Assembly: GCA_913043275.1 (NCBI GenBank)
Contig: CAJWLL010000021.1
Span: forward strand, 1 to 36,507
Origin: an uncultured Flavobacteriaceae bacterium
Lineage (GTDB): Bacteria; Bacteroidota; Bacteroidia; Flavobacteriales; Flavobacteriaceae
DNA: 36,507 nt
Direction: 5' to 3'
Shown piece after piece: positions 1-7,923 of this stretch. Within the stretch, counting starts at the first letter, position 1, and each line of letters starts with the position of its first letter. Under the pieces are notes generated by a model, which was not told the DNA's origin, ran no database searches, and saw nothing but the letters and a program-made list of their open reading frames with translations. The position numbers were made by a program, and so were the translations under genes.

Positions 1-182
1 GATAAGAAATAAAATTTTAAGCTGTAATTTTAATAGAATAAAATATTTAGATTCACTAAAACTGGATATGAGTCTCTATGAAAACTGAATAACAATCATT
101 AAGTTCAGGCAGCACTTCTATATACCTTATTAGGAGGTCATACTGCAATTAACTGCATGATGCAGCTCTAAAATAGAGCTAA

Positions 183-353
183 CTTTTAGCTAAACCTTAC
201 ACAAAACCTTACACTAAAAAACAAACTCATAAAGAATATTCGAGTCTTAAGATGACTACCTCATTTCTAGAGCTGGATAATTGGGATGAGGAATCAATAT
301 CAGATCGTGCAAATCAGCTTTTTCATAAAGCATTAGAAATTTGGAATGTTTAA
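183..353 (+). pseudogene. 3' remnant of a DUF1524/GmrSD-type nuclease gene
   Basis: The plus frame is open from 183, just after an in-frame TAA at 180-182, to a TAA at 351-353. Its last 40 or so residues have the pattern that ends DUF262/DUF1524 (GmrSD-type) proteins: Y-S-S-L-K, then a run leading to N-W-D-E-E-S-I-S-D-R, an N-Q-L-F-H-K-A spacer and a final A-L-E-I-W. Intact members of that family are several hundred residues long and cut modified DNA as type IV restriction or anti-phage enzymes. Only the extreme C-terminus is present, and the upstream frame is closed, so this is almost certainly a decayed or truncated copy. The family call rests on recall of the C-terminal signature and not on a search. 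Confidence 0.5.
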
Positions 354-358
354 AGGTT

Positions 359-502
359 ATGCATTCCTTAGAATTAATCAAACACCCAGATCTTCAGCCT
401 TTAATGAAAAAGTTCAAAAAGAAGTTTCCTAAGATTCACCTTGAGGCCTACATGATGGATCTTTTAGGGTGTTCTACAAGTGATGAAGTAGTTCCAGTTT
501 AA
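359..502 (+). CDS. small unassigned ORF (47 aa)
   Basis: An ATG-started reading frame of 47 codons begins 5 bp after the stop of the nuclease remnant. The product is basic in its middle, with a K-K-F-K-K-K-F stretch at residues 17-23, and then becomes hydrophobic and acidic. I do not recognise a family. It could be a short leftover of a mobile element or toxin-antitoxin gene, or a chance ORF. No promoter or conserved partner supports it. Confidence 0.2.
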   Translation: MHSLELIKHPDLQPLMKKFKKKFPKIHLEAYMMDLLGCSTSDEVVPV

Positions 503-724
503 CTGCTGGAGGAAGTCTGAGTAATGTTTTGTTATTTTCATTTTCGTTTAAGTTTAGACAATAGCAGGGATTAAGGTACGCTATGCCTGTTTATAATGAT
601 TTTCATGTGAATAGGGTTATTATTTTATTTGAATACCCTAAGGTTATCAAAAAATAAACTGCTAAATTTGAGATATTAGAGTGAAGGTTGTAAAACAGAG
701 GAAAAGGCAAATCTACAGGCAACT
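503..724. other. gene-poor gap downstream of tRNA-Ser
   Basis: This is AT-rich sequence with several short stop-interrupted frames, including a 24-codon ATG frame at 583-657 that has no recognisable content. I see no RNA gene, no inverted repeat long enough to mark an IS end, and no copy of the tRNA-Ser 3' end that would indicate an integrase attachment site. Together with the remnant at 183-353 it looks like eroded accessory DNA beside a tRNA gene. Confidence 0.4.
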
Positions 725-757
725 AAAAAAAAGAAGCCCCGAAAACAATGAGTCTTC
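725..757 (-). terminator. intrinsic terminator of tRNA-Ser
   Basis: Read on the minus strand, 757-750 (GAAG, one mismatch, then CUC) pairs with 740-733 (GGG, mismatch, CUUC, with one G-U pair). It is followed directly by eight U residues (732-725). It starts 13 nt after the mature 3' end of the tRNA, the expected position for a rho-independent terminator. Confidence 0.6.
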
Positions 758-769
758 AGGACTATTAAG

Positions 770-853
770 CGGAGAGACAGGGATTCGAACCCTGGCAACG
801 GTTACCCGTTGACAGATTAGCAATCTGCTCCATTACCACTCTGGCACCTCTCC
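770..853 (-). tRNA. tRNA-Ser (anticodon GCU)
   Basis: On the minus strand the sequence folds as a class II tRNA of 84 nt. The acceptor stem GGAGAGG pairs with UCUCUCC (last pair G-U), a D-arm contains the GUGGUAAUGG region, and the anticodon loop UUGCUAA carries GCU at 821-819. There is a long variable arm around CAACGGGUAACCGUUG and a T-arm with GGUUCGAAUCC. The discriminator base is G and the 3' CCA is not encoded. The long variable arm and the anticodon together identify serine (AGC/AGU codons). A near-consensus -7 element (minus strand TACATTTA, 874-867) lies about 14 bp upstream. Confidence 0.95.
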
Positions 854-922
854 TGTATTGCGGGTGTAAATGTAATTGTTAAGAATCAACAAAACAACAG
901 TTTTATTTAAATTTAAAGTTGA

Positions 923-2968
923 CTATTCGGGGTATTCTACTCTCAGGTGGTATATATTTATCAACTTTTTTGACAGTACTTTTTTGACAGTTTCTATCTC
1001 CGAAAGTGTAATATTACAATCGTTAAATTGTTTTTCATCAATTTGCTTGTTGACAATTGTGTCTACAAAATGTTGAATTTTATCTACAGTAGGTTCTCTA
1101 AGGCTCTTTGAGGCGGCCTCAATAGCATCAGTAATCATTAAAATTGCTGTTTCTTTTGAAAAAGGTCTTGGGCCTAAATATCGAAAATCATTTTGATCTA
1201 TATTCTCTCCTATTTCTTGTGCTTTTTTATAGAAAAAATACACCAGGGAGTTACCGTGATGGGTACGAATAAAGTCTATGATTCGATCTGGAAGTTTATA
1301 TTTCTTCGCCATTTCAATGCCTTCCGCGACATGATTAATGATGATTTTCGCACTTTGATCTGGAGGCATCTCCTCATGTGGAGAAACACTACCTTTTTGA
1401 TTTTCCGAAAAATATGTAGGTGCATTCATCTTCCCAATATCATGATACAGTGCCCCTACCCTGACCAACAAAGTATTAGCTCCTATTTCATTCGCCGCAG
1501 TTTCAGCTAAATTGGCTACCTCAAGAGAATGATGAAAAGTTCCTGGAGCACGATCAGACAGCTCCTTCAATAATTTAGTGTTGGTATCTGACAGTTCAAG
1601 AAGTGAAACGTCAGAAACAAGTTTAAACAGGCGCTCATATAGATATATTAAAGGTTGTGCAAACAGAGTCAATAAGCCATTGAGTAAGAACAATCCGATA
1701 ACTAGGAAATCGATTTTAGCAATCCCACCATCATGCGTTATTGTGAAGGCAATATAACCCAGCAGATAAACCAAAACGATTCTGCCTACAGTGATAAACA
1801 GATTTGCACGGTTCTGTAATTGTGTTATAGATAAGATTGTAACGATGCCCGCTATCATCTGTAAGAATACAAACTCAAAACTATTGGGTACAACAAAACC
1901 GAGATTTAACACTATAATGACATGAGTAAAAAGAGCCAGTCTTGGATCAAAAAATGTTTTTAAAATTAGAGGAAGGATACAAATAGGGACAGCGTATAAA
2001 AATCTTACATCAAAATTCACCACTATAGTTGTCAGTGCAATAATTCCAACCATATTGAGAAAAATAAATGTGATTTCTCTGTTGTCTTCAAAAATAAAAG
2101 GTCTATAATTCTTGATGAACAGAAACAGTGACATAAAAGTCAAAACCACTAAAATGGTATATCCAAAAATAATCCAATAATAGTTCAACTCATTCCATAC
2201 TTGGGATGCATATTCATCTCTTAAGGAAATCAACATCTGTAATTTTTCACCCTCGACCACTTCACCTTGTTTGATGATCATGGAGTTTTCTTGAATTAAT
2301 CCTCGATAGAGAGAAATATCACTAAAGGATTGATTTAAAGCATTTGAAGTAAACTTCTCATCCAAAGAAATATTAGGCTGAACTATTTCAAAAAAGAGAT
2401 TATAAAATAAAGACGTATAGCTTTGATAAGGCGTTTTTTGAAGGAACTGATGAATAATTTCTTTAAGGGCTTCTATATTGGAGAATTGATCCTTTTCTAT
2501 TGTAGATTCAACATTACCCTTAATTAAAAAAACACTCTCGCCACCTTTTTTAACTAGGTTAAAAGGCAACACACCATTGCGGTAGATATGATCCAAAAGA
2601 GAAAGACCAAAATCATATAAATCATAATATTTTTTGTTAGAAGCAGGTAAACTAAAGAAATTGGAAAATTGTAATACATAAGATTTTTTTACCGATTTAT
2701 ATACCGTTGTATCTACCCGAAAATAAAAAAATTGGGAATCCAATATAACTTTTTTTTCTGCCTCAAGCTCAGTGGATGATTTAAGAATAGAAAAATCAAA
2801 AGGAGAATATAGAGTAGTATACTGCCAGGGCTTTCCCTTTTGAAATTCATATTTAAATTTTGCTCCTTTGGGAAATAAATAAACAATCAAGAAACTGCAT
2901 ATAGACAACAATATAACCTTGTAAATAAGCTTTTGATTGGTCAATATAAAGCGGTAAATGTTTTTCAA
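923..2968 (-). CDS. pgpH: 7TM-HD domain cyclic-di-AMP phosphodiesterase (PgpH family)
   Basis: This 681-residue membrane protein has the architecture of the 7TMR-HD family. An N-terminal membrane anchor at about residues 15-33 is followed by an extracytoplasmic domain to about 260, then a bundle of hydrophobic segments between about 263 and 445, then a cytoplasmic HD phosphohydrolase domain. Metal-binding motifs are visible: F-H-H-S-L-E at 478-483, Y-H-D-I-G-K at 508-513, and T-H-H-G at 569-572. Family members such as Listeria PgpH hydrolyse the second messenger c-di-AMP, controlling turgor and wall stress responses; that specific substrate is inferred for this protein. The ATG is used because it directly precedes the first membrane segment and lies 22 nt downstream of a TAnnTTTG element. 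The gene points towards tRNA-Ser with a 69-bp gap. Confidence 0.9.
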   Translation of the reverse strand: MKNIYRFILTNQKLIYKVILLSICSFLIVYLFPKGAKFKYEFQKGKPWQYTTLYSPFDFSILKSSTELEAEKKVILDSQFFYFRVDTTVYKSVKKSYVLQFSNFFSLPASNKKYYDLYDFGLSLLDHIYRNGVLPFNLVKKGGESVFLIKGNVESTIEKDQFSNIEALKEIIHQFLQKTPYQSYTSLFYNLFFEIVQPNISLDEKFTSNALNQSFSDISLYRGLIQENSMIIKQGEVVEGEKLQMLISLRDEYASQVWNELNYYWIIFGYTILVVLTFMSLFLFIKNYRPFIFEDNREITFIFLNMVGIIALTTIVVNFDVRFLYAVPICILPLILKTFFDPRLALFTHVIIVLNLGFVVPNSFEFVFLQMIAGIVTILSITQLQNRANLFITVGRIVLVYLLGYIAFTITHDGGIAKIDFLVIGLFLLNGLLTLFAQPLIYLYERLFKLVSDVSLLELSDTNTKLLKELSDRAPGTFHHSLEVANLAETAANEIGANTLLVRVGALYHDIGKMNAPTYFSENQKGSVSPHEEMPPDQSAKIIINHVAEGIEMAKKYKLPDRIIDFIRTHHGNSLVYFFYKKAQEIGENIDQNDFRYLGPRPFSKETAILMITDAIEAASKSLREPTVDKIQHFVDTIVNKQIDEKQFNDCNITLSEIETVKKVLSKKLINIYHLRVEYPE

Positions 2969-2990
2969 TGCTATAGTGAATTCAGTATTT

Positions 2991-2998
2991 CAAATTTA
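2991..2998 (-). promoter_or_regulatory. candidate -7 element for pgpH
   Basis: The minus strand reads TAAATTTG, an exact match to the Bacteroidota -7 consensus TAnnTTTG, and would place the transcript start about 18 nt before the pgpH ATG. No clear -33 TTG was found at the usual distance. Confidence 0.45.
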
Positions 2999-3063
2999 AG
3001 GAAATATGAGTTTGTGATAGTGAATTTAAAAATGTATTTAGAAAAATATGCCAGCAATTTGAT

Positions 3064-3071
3064 TATTTTTG
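3064..3071 (+). promoter_or_regulatory. candidate -7 element for the NlpC/P60 gene
   Basis: TATTTTTG matches TAnnTTTG exactly and lies 55 bp upstream of the proposed TTG start at 3127. No -33 TTG at standard spacing is evident, and T-rich DNA produces such matches by chance. Confidence 0.3.
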
Positions 3072-3126
3072 TCTACATATTACAACCATTTATTTACAAA
3101 AAACAACTTTTTTTAAAATAACAAAT

Positions 3127-3876
3127 TTGGAATACGGTATCTGCCATTTGGGAATTATTCCCATGAGAAAAGAAAATAGCCACAAAAGTGAAATGGTTTC
3201 TCAACTTCTTTATGGCGAATGTTACAAGATAATAGAAAAAAGAAAAAAATGGGCTAAAATCCTTTTGGAATGGGATGGTTATAATGGGTGGATTGATTGC
3301 AATCAAGTACATGAAATATCCCTAGCTAATTTTGATAAAATGGTACAATCAGACCTAAAAATATCCTCAGAATTGGTAAACTATATAACGACTAAAGATG
3401 ATCTTTTATTCCCGGTTTTGATGGGTAGTGACCTAAGGGCTTTAGATATACTTGAGCACCAATTTGAGGGCGAATTTCTCCGACCCAAAAAATCAAAAAC
3501 GGAATTGAAAGATACCGCCTATCTTTTTCTTAATACACCATATCTCTGGGGTGGTAAAACACTATTAGGGATAGATTGCTCTGGTTTTACTCAGATGGTT
3601 TATAAAATCAATGGTGTTAAATTGAGTCGCGATGCAAGCCAACAGGCTCTAGAAGGCCAAACACTTAGTTTTATCGAAGAAAGTGAAGCCGGAGATTTAG
3701 CTTTTTTTGACAATGCTGAAGGTGAAATCGTCCATGTTGGTTTATTGCTAGAAAATCACCACATTATACATGCCACTGGAACCGTTAGAATTGATAGAAT
3801 TGACCAATCAGGGATTTTTAACCTAGAAAGCCAAAGCCACACCCATAAATTGCGATATATCAAAAAATTGATTTGA
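3127..3876 (+). CDS. NlpC/P60 family cell-wall peptidase with N-terminal SH3-like domain
   Basis: This 249-residue protein has an N-terminal SH3b-like region (about 1-65, with G-W at 54-55) followed by an NlpC/P60 cysteine peptidase domain (about 125-249). The catalytic Cys is in I-D-C-S-G-F (C151), the His in V-H-V-G (H203), and the third polar residue is probably H215. Enzymes of this fold cut gamma-D-glutamyl-diamino acid bonds in peptidoglycan peptides. No signal peptide is visible, so export is unclear and a cytoplasmic role in muropeptide recycling is possible. The start is TTG: the residues after it (E-Y-G-I-C-H-L, then P-M-R-K) match the conserved beginning of flavobacterial homologues, whereas the next ATG, at residue 13, would cut into that motif. 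Confidence 0.85.
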   Translation: MEYGICHLGIIPMRKENSHKSEMVSQLLYGECYKIIEKRKKWAKILLEWDGYNGWIDCNQVHEISLANFDKMVQSDLKISSELVNYITTKDDLLFPVLMGSDLRALDILEHQFEGEFLRPKKSKTELKDTAYLFLNTPYLWGGKTLLGIDCSGFTQMVYKINGVKLSRDASQQALEGQTLSFIEESEAGDLAFFDNAEGEIVHVGLLLENHHIIHATGTVRIDRIDQSGIFNLESQSHTHKLRYIKKLI

Positions 3877-3881
3877 AAATT

Positions 3882-3899
3882 CCTTACAAAGGTTTTATT
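3882..3899 (+). terminator. weak terminator-like hairpin after the NlpC/P60 gene
   Basis: CCTT-ACA-AAGG forms a four-pair stem followed by TTTTATT, 5 nt after the stop codon and between two convergent genes. The stem is short, so function is uncertain. Confidence 0.25.
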
Positions 3900-3913
3900 A
3901 GCTGAGAATTGAA

Positions 3914-5137
3914 CTATTGTTCAAGTAGCAGTTTCATCTCTTTATAGCCCTCGTTGTCTCCGAGAGTACCATAAATATTCATCAGGGTTTTAATAGCATC
4001 TTCATTTTGTCCGATTTCTATCAAAGATTTTAGGATAGGAATACATTCAATATAAAGTTTCTCGCGATCTAACTTTAGAGCATCGTATTTAGCGTTGTCA
4101 GCAGCTGAAGTTCCCAAACTGTTCATTTGCTCTACGATTGGCTGTTCACCCTCTAGAATCAAAGCAACGAGGTTCAAATAAGAATTCTGATAACTAGGAT
4201 CAATTTCTATAGCTTTTTCGTAATAATCTTTGGCAGCCTCTTTATCTCCCAAATCTGAAGAAACAACTGCAATATTATAATATAGGGTAGCATTTCTGGG
4301 GTCTTGAGTGATAGCCTCATTCATCAAACTTTGAAACTTTTCTTTTTCATCCAACTGAATATAAATATTGGCCTCAGTAAGAATCAAATTTAGATCAGTG
4401 GGATTAGACATTCTGGCTTCTTTTACAGCAGAAATCGCTTTATCATTATCGCCCATCTGAGCATGAATCAGCGCAATATTTTTGACAATTTCAGGGTATT
4501 TTGATGGTGTGTCTTCTTTTCTTGGATTTTCATAATCCTTGGATTTTTGATATAATTTGAATTCCGATTCTGTCACTTCCGTTTCAACCTTAGATTCAAT
4601 TTCAGTAACATAGTACTTGGTTACTACTCCTGTATAATCCATTTCTTTTAACTGATTGTAATAATCCAGCGCAACATCAAAAGACTCATCATTTACAGCA
4701 CTAGAAGCGGCAAAGTAAAGGTAGTCTATATTGAATTCGGGATCAATCAAATAGGCCATATGCAATTTCTCTGTAGAAGATTTAAAATCGCCCATTTCAT
4801 TGTCGTCAATGGCACTGTTGACAATTTCATTGGATAGAAGGGTCAACTGCTCAGCAACCTCTTCTTTTATTGATGTCGCCTCTTTGATAGAATTTAAGAG
4901 ATCAAATGCTAATTGAAAGTTTTTGTTGTCTCGGGAAATTTTTGCAAGTAAAAAATCATAGTTCAATTTGACTTTTTGATCTGCATTTTCAAAAACGGAT
5001 TCGTTTTCCGACAATATCTGTGAGGCTATCTCAATATTCCCATTATCATAAGCCTTAAGGGCTTTTCTTAATTCCTTTTTTTGTGAGAAAGAAAAATTAA
5101 AAATGAAAATAAAAGTTAGTAAAGCAATTCGTTTCAT
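3914..5137 (-). CDS. exported tetratricopeptide-repeat protein
   Basis: From the ATG at 5137 the product has 407 residues and starts with a clear signal peptide (M-K-R-I-A-L-L, a hydrophobic core of Ile/Phe, then F-S-Q). A longer frame reaches 5224, but its extra 29 residues overlap gyrA and would bury the signal peptide, so the shorter start is preferred. Several TPR motifs are recognisable, the clearest being the pair around N-A-T-L-Y-Y-N-I-A and the following A-A-K-D-Y-Y-E-K-A-I-E-I-D-P, plus earlier units with D-K-A-I-S-A-V-K-E-A. TPR proteins act as periplasmic or outer-membrane scaffolds; the partner here is unknown. The gene follows gyrA with a 67-bp gap in the same orientation, an arrangement I recall in other flavobacteria. 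Confidence 0.85.
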   Translation of the reverse strand: MKRIALLTFIFIFNFSFSQKKELRKALKAYDNGNIEIASQILSENESVFENADQKVKLNYDFLLAKISRDNKNFQLAFDLLNSIKEATSIKEEVAEQLTLLSNEIVNSAIDDNEMGDFKSSTEKLHMAYLIDPEFNIDYLYFAASSAVNDESFDVALDYYNQLKEMDYTGVVTKYYVTEIESKVETEVTESEFKLYQKSKDYENPRKEDTPSKYPEIVKNIALIHAQMGDNDKAISAVKEARMSNPTDLNLILTEANIYIQLDEKEKFQSLMNEAITQDPRNATLYYNIAVVSSDLGDKEAAKDYYEKAIEIDPSYQNSYLNLVALILEGEQPIVEQMNSLGTSAADNAKYDALKLDREKLYIECIPILKSLIEIGQNEDAIKTLMNIYGTLGDNEGYKEMKLLLEQ

Positions 5138-5204
5138 CTTTTTTAGAATAATTATCCTGTAAAATATTACATTTTGCAAATGCAAAAATAAGATTAGTTT
5201 TTTA

Positions 5205-7700
5205 TTAATCAACAATAGTTCCACCTTCTATTTCAATATCAGAAATATCTTCAACTTCATCTTCATCCTTCATCACTTTAGCTACTGCTGCAATCGAATC
5301 ACCCTCTCTGAGGTTGATCAATTTTACCCCCTGTGTAGCACGTCCCATTACCCTCAAGTCTGAAACGGCCATTCTAATTGCGATGCCGGATTTGTTGATG
5401 ATCATCAAATCATCTTGATCGGTAACATTTTTAAGGGTAACAAGGGACCCGGTTTTATCGGTAATTGAAATGGTTTTTACGCCTTTACCTCCTCTATTTG
5501 TAATTCTGTAGTTATCCAGGTCAGAACGTTTCCCAAAACCATTTTCGGAAACAACTAGTATATTAGTATCCATGTCGTTTACCGACACCATTCCTACGAC
5601 CTCATCATTACCATCGGCCAGGGTAATACCTCTAACTCCAGAGGCACCCCTACCCATAGGTCGGGTTTTGCTCTCTTCGAAACGAATTGCTTTACCAGAT
5701 TTTACTGCTAATAAAATTTGACTGTTACCATTAGTCAACTTGGCCTCTAGCAATTCATCCTCATCTTTGATTGTAATGGCGTTGATTCCATTGGCCCTAG
5801 GACGAGAGTACTGTTCAAGGCACGTTTTTTTGACCTGACCTTTTTTTGTGGCCATAATCACAAAGTGGTTGTTTATGTAGTCTTCATCCTTCAAATCTTG
5901 AGTACATATAAAGGCCTTCACCCGATCTTCTTGGTCAATATTAATCAAGTTTTGAATAGCACGACCTTTGGAAGTTCTCGATCCCTCCGGAATTTCATAA
6001 ACACGCATCCAAAAACATTTTCCTTTTTGGGTAAAAAACAACATGTATTGGTGATTGGTCCCCACAAAAAGGTATTCAAGGAAGTCTTCATTCCTTGTGG
6101 TAGAAGCTTTTTGTCCAACACCTCCCCTATTTTGTGTCTTGTAATCTGATAGAGGAGTTCTTTTAATGTATCCTGCATGAGAAATAGTAATCACCATTTT
6201 ATCATCAGGAATCATATCTTCTATACTAAAATTCCCTCCTGCATATTCTATTTGAGACCTTCTTTCATCACCGTATTTTTCCTTGGTTTCAAGTAATTCA
6301 GTTTTGATTATTTCCATCCTACGATCTTTTTTATGGAGAATGTCCTTCAAGTCAGTGATGGTTTTTAACAACTGGCCGTATTCATTTCGGAGTTTCTCTT
6401 GCTCTAGCCCAGTTAACTGTCTCAATCGCATTTCGACGATGGCTTTAGCCTGGAGTTCGGAAAGTTCAAATTTGGAAATCAAGTTTTCTTTGGCTTCTTC
6501 TGCATTGGTGGATCCTCGAATGATCGATATAACCTCATCTATATTGTCCGAAGCTATTATTAAGCCCTCTAAAATATGAGCTCGTTCTTCTGCTTTCCTC
6601 AATTCAAATTTTGTTCTGCGAACTACAACCTCATGACGGTGTTCAACAAAATAGTGAATTAACTGTTTTAAATTAAGCAACTGAGGACGACCCTCAACTA
6701 ATGCAATATTGTTGACGCTGAATGATGACTGTAGCGCAGTATATTTGTACAATTTATTAAGAACAATATTGGGAATCGCATCACGCTTAAGGACATAAAC
6801 AATCCGCATCCCAGTCCTGTCAGACTCATCTCTGATGTTAGTAATACCCTCTATTTTTTTATCATTAACCAACTCGGCAGTTTTTCTGATCATCTCTGCT
6901 TTGTTTACTTGGTAAGGTATTTCTTTCACAACAATGCACTCTCTATCCTTAACCATTTCAATATTTGCATTCCCTCTAATGACAACACGACCCCTCCCAG
7001 TCATAAAGGCTTCTTTAATACCATCATAACCGTAAATGATACCTCCAGTGGGAAAATCTGGAGCTTTTATGATCTGGATCAATTCATCTATGGTTATATC
7101 TTGGTTTTCAATATATTTAATAGTACCATCTATCACCTCAGTTAAATTGTGAGGAGGCATGTTAGTTGCCATACCTACTGCAATTCCAGAAGCTCCATTA
7201 ATCAATAAATTGGGTACCCGAGTAGGCAATACTTTAGGCTCTTTTAAGGTGTCGTCAAAATTGAGTTGGTGATCTACTGTATCTTTTTCAATGTCGGCCA
7301 ATAAATCCTCTGACATTTTCTTCATCCTTGCCTCAGTATACCTCATGGCGGCAGGGCTATCACCATCAATGGAGCCAAAGTTTCCTTGCCCATCAACTAA
7401 TAGGTAACGCAAACTCCATTCCTGTGCCATACGAACCATTGTATCATATACAGAGCTGTCTCCATGTGGATGATATTTACCCAAAACCTCTCCTACGATA
7501 CGAGCAGATTTTTTATAAGTAGTGTTCGCCCTAATACCCAGCTCATGCATTCCATAGAGAACCCTTCGATGTACAGGCTTTAATCCGTCTCGAACATCAG
7601 GAAGTGCACGTGACACAATGACAGACATTGAATAATCAATGTAAGCAGACTTCATTTCATCCTCTATATTTATAGGAATTAATTTTTCTCCTTCAACCAT
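5205..7700 (-). CDS. gyrA: DNA gyrase subunit A
   Basis: This 831-residue protein is the DNA-cutting subunit of gyrase, which with GyrB introduces negative supercoils using ATP. The N-terminal breakage-reunion domain contains [20 protein letters not shown] (23-42) and the catalytic tyrosine in A-M-R-Y-T-E (Y121, equivalent to E. coli Y122). The C-terminal beta-pinwheel carries a GyrA-box-like Q-N-R-G-G-V-G and, further on, a second related N-R-G-G-K-G motif; this favours GyrA over ParC. In the quinolone-resistance region the residues equivalent to E. coli S83 and D87 are S82 and D86, the sensitive-type residues. gyrB is not in the window. It is transcribed divergently from clpC across a 223-bp spacer. 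Confidence 0.97.
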   Translation of the reverse strand: MVEGEKLIPINIEDEMKSAYIDYSMSVIVSRALPDVRDGLKPVHRRVLYGMHELGIRANTTYKKSARIVGEVLGKYHPHGDSSVYDTMVRMAQEWSLRYLLVDGQGNFGSIDGDSPAAMRYTEARMKKMSEDLLADIEKDTVDHQLNFDDTLKEPKVLPTRVPNLLINGASGIAVGMATNMPPHNLTEVIDGTIKYIENQDITIDELIQIIKAPDFPTGGIIYGYDGIKEAFMTGRGRVVIRGNANIEMVKDRECIVVKEIPYQVNKAEMIRKTAELVNDKKIEGITNIRDESDRTGMRIVYVLKRDAIPNIVLNKLYKYTALQSSFSVNNIALVEGRPQLLNLKQLIHYFVEHRHEVVVRRTKFELRKAEERAHILEGLIIASDNIDEVISIIRGSTNAEEAKENLISKFELSELQAKAIVEMRLRQLTGLEQEKLRNEYGQLLKTITDLKDILHKKDRRMEIIKTELLETKEKYGDERRSQIEYAGGNFSIEDMIPDDKMVITISHAGYIKRTPLSDYKTQNRGGVGQKASTTRNEDFLEYLFVGTNHQYMLFFTQKGKCFWMRVYEIPEGSRTSKGRAIQNLINIDQEDRVKAFICTQDLKDEDYINNHFVIMATKKGQVKKTCLEQYSRPRANGINAITIKDEDELLEAKLTNGNSQILLAVKSGKAIRFEESKTRPMGRGASGVRGITLADGNDEVVGMVSVNDMDTNILVVSENGFGKRSDLDNYRITNRGGKGVKTISITDKTGSLVTLKNVTDQDDLMIINKSGIAIRMAVSDLRVMGRATQGVKLINLREGDSIAAVAKVMKDEDEVEDISDIEIEGGTIVD

Positions 7701-7923
7701 TTATTTTTCTTTAATGTATTAGCTAAAATACACTTATAGGATAGGTTCTATAAGGATTATAATTATATTTTTTAATCTACTTATCAACATCATATTAATT
7801 CTTTTTGCTTATAAAATTATACTTTTCCAATTTTGCTAAATGATATTTTTTTTGTCTATTAGCTTTAAAATTATAACTGGAATACTTTTTGATAATTCTC
7901 TAAAAGAATATTAATTTTTATAT
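7701..7923. promoter_or_regulatory. divergent gyrA/clpC intergenic region
   Basis: This 223-bp, very AT-rich spacer must hold the start signals for both genes. On the plus strand TACTTTTTG at 7883-7891 resembles TAnnTTTG with one extra base and lies 32 bp before the clpC ATG. No exact -7 match was found for gyrA. No CIRCE or CtsR-like operator was recognised in front of clpC. Confidence 0.3.

Noticed and set aside
164..180. Inverted repeat AGCTCT/AGAGCT
   Set aside because: Only six pairs with no U-tract and no neighbouring gene end that needs a terminator; consistent with chance.
583..657. 24-codon ATG frame downstream of tRNA-Ser
   Set aside because: Too short, with no conserved motif, promoter or partner; probably chance in AT-rich DNA.
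1..853. Possible integrase attachment site at the tRNA-Ser 3' end
   Set aside because: No second copy of the tRNA 3' segment and no integrase gene were seen in the window, although the left flank is not available.
5138..5224. Upstream extension of the TPR gene to a start at 5224
   Set aside because: It would overlap gyrA and put 29 residues before an obvious signal peptide.
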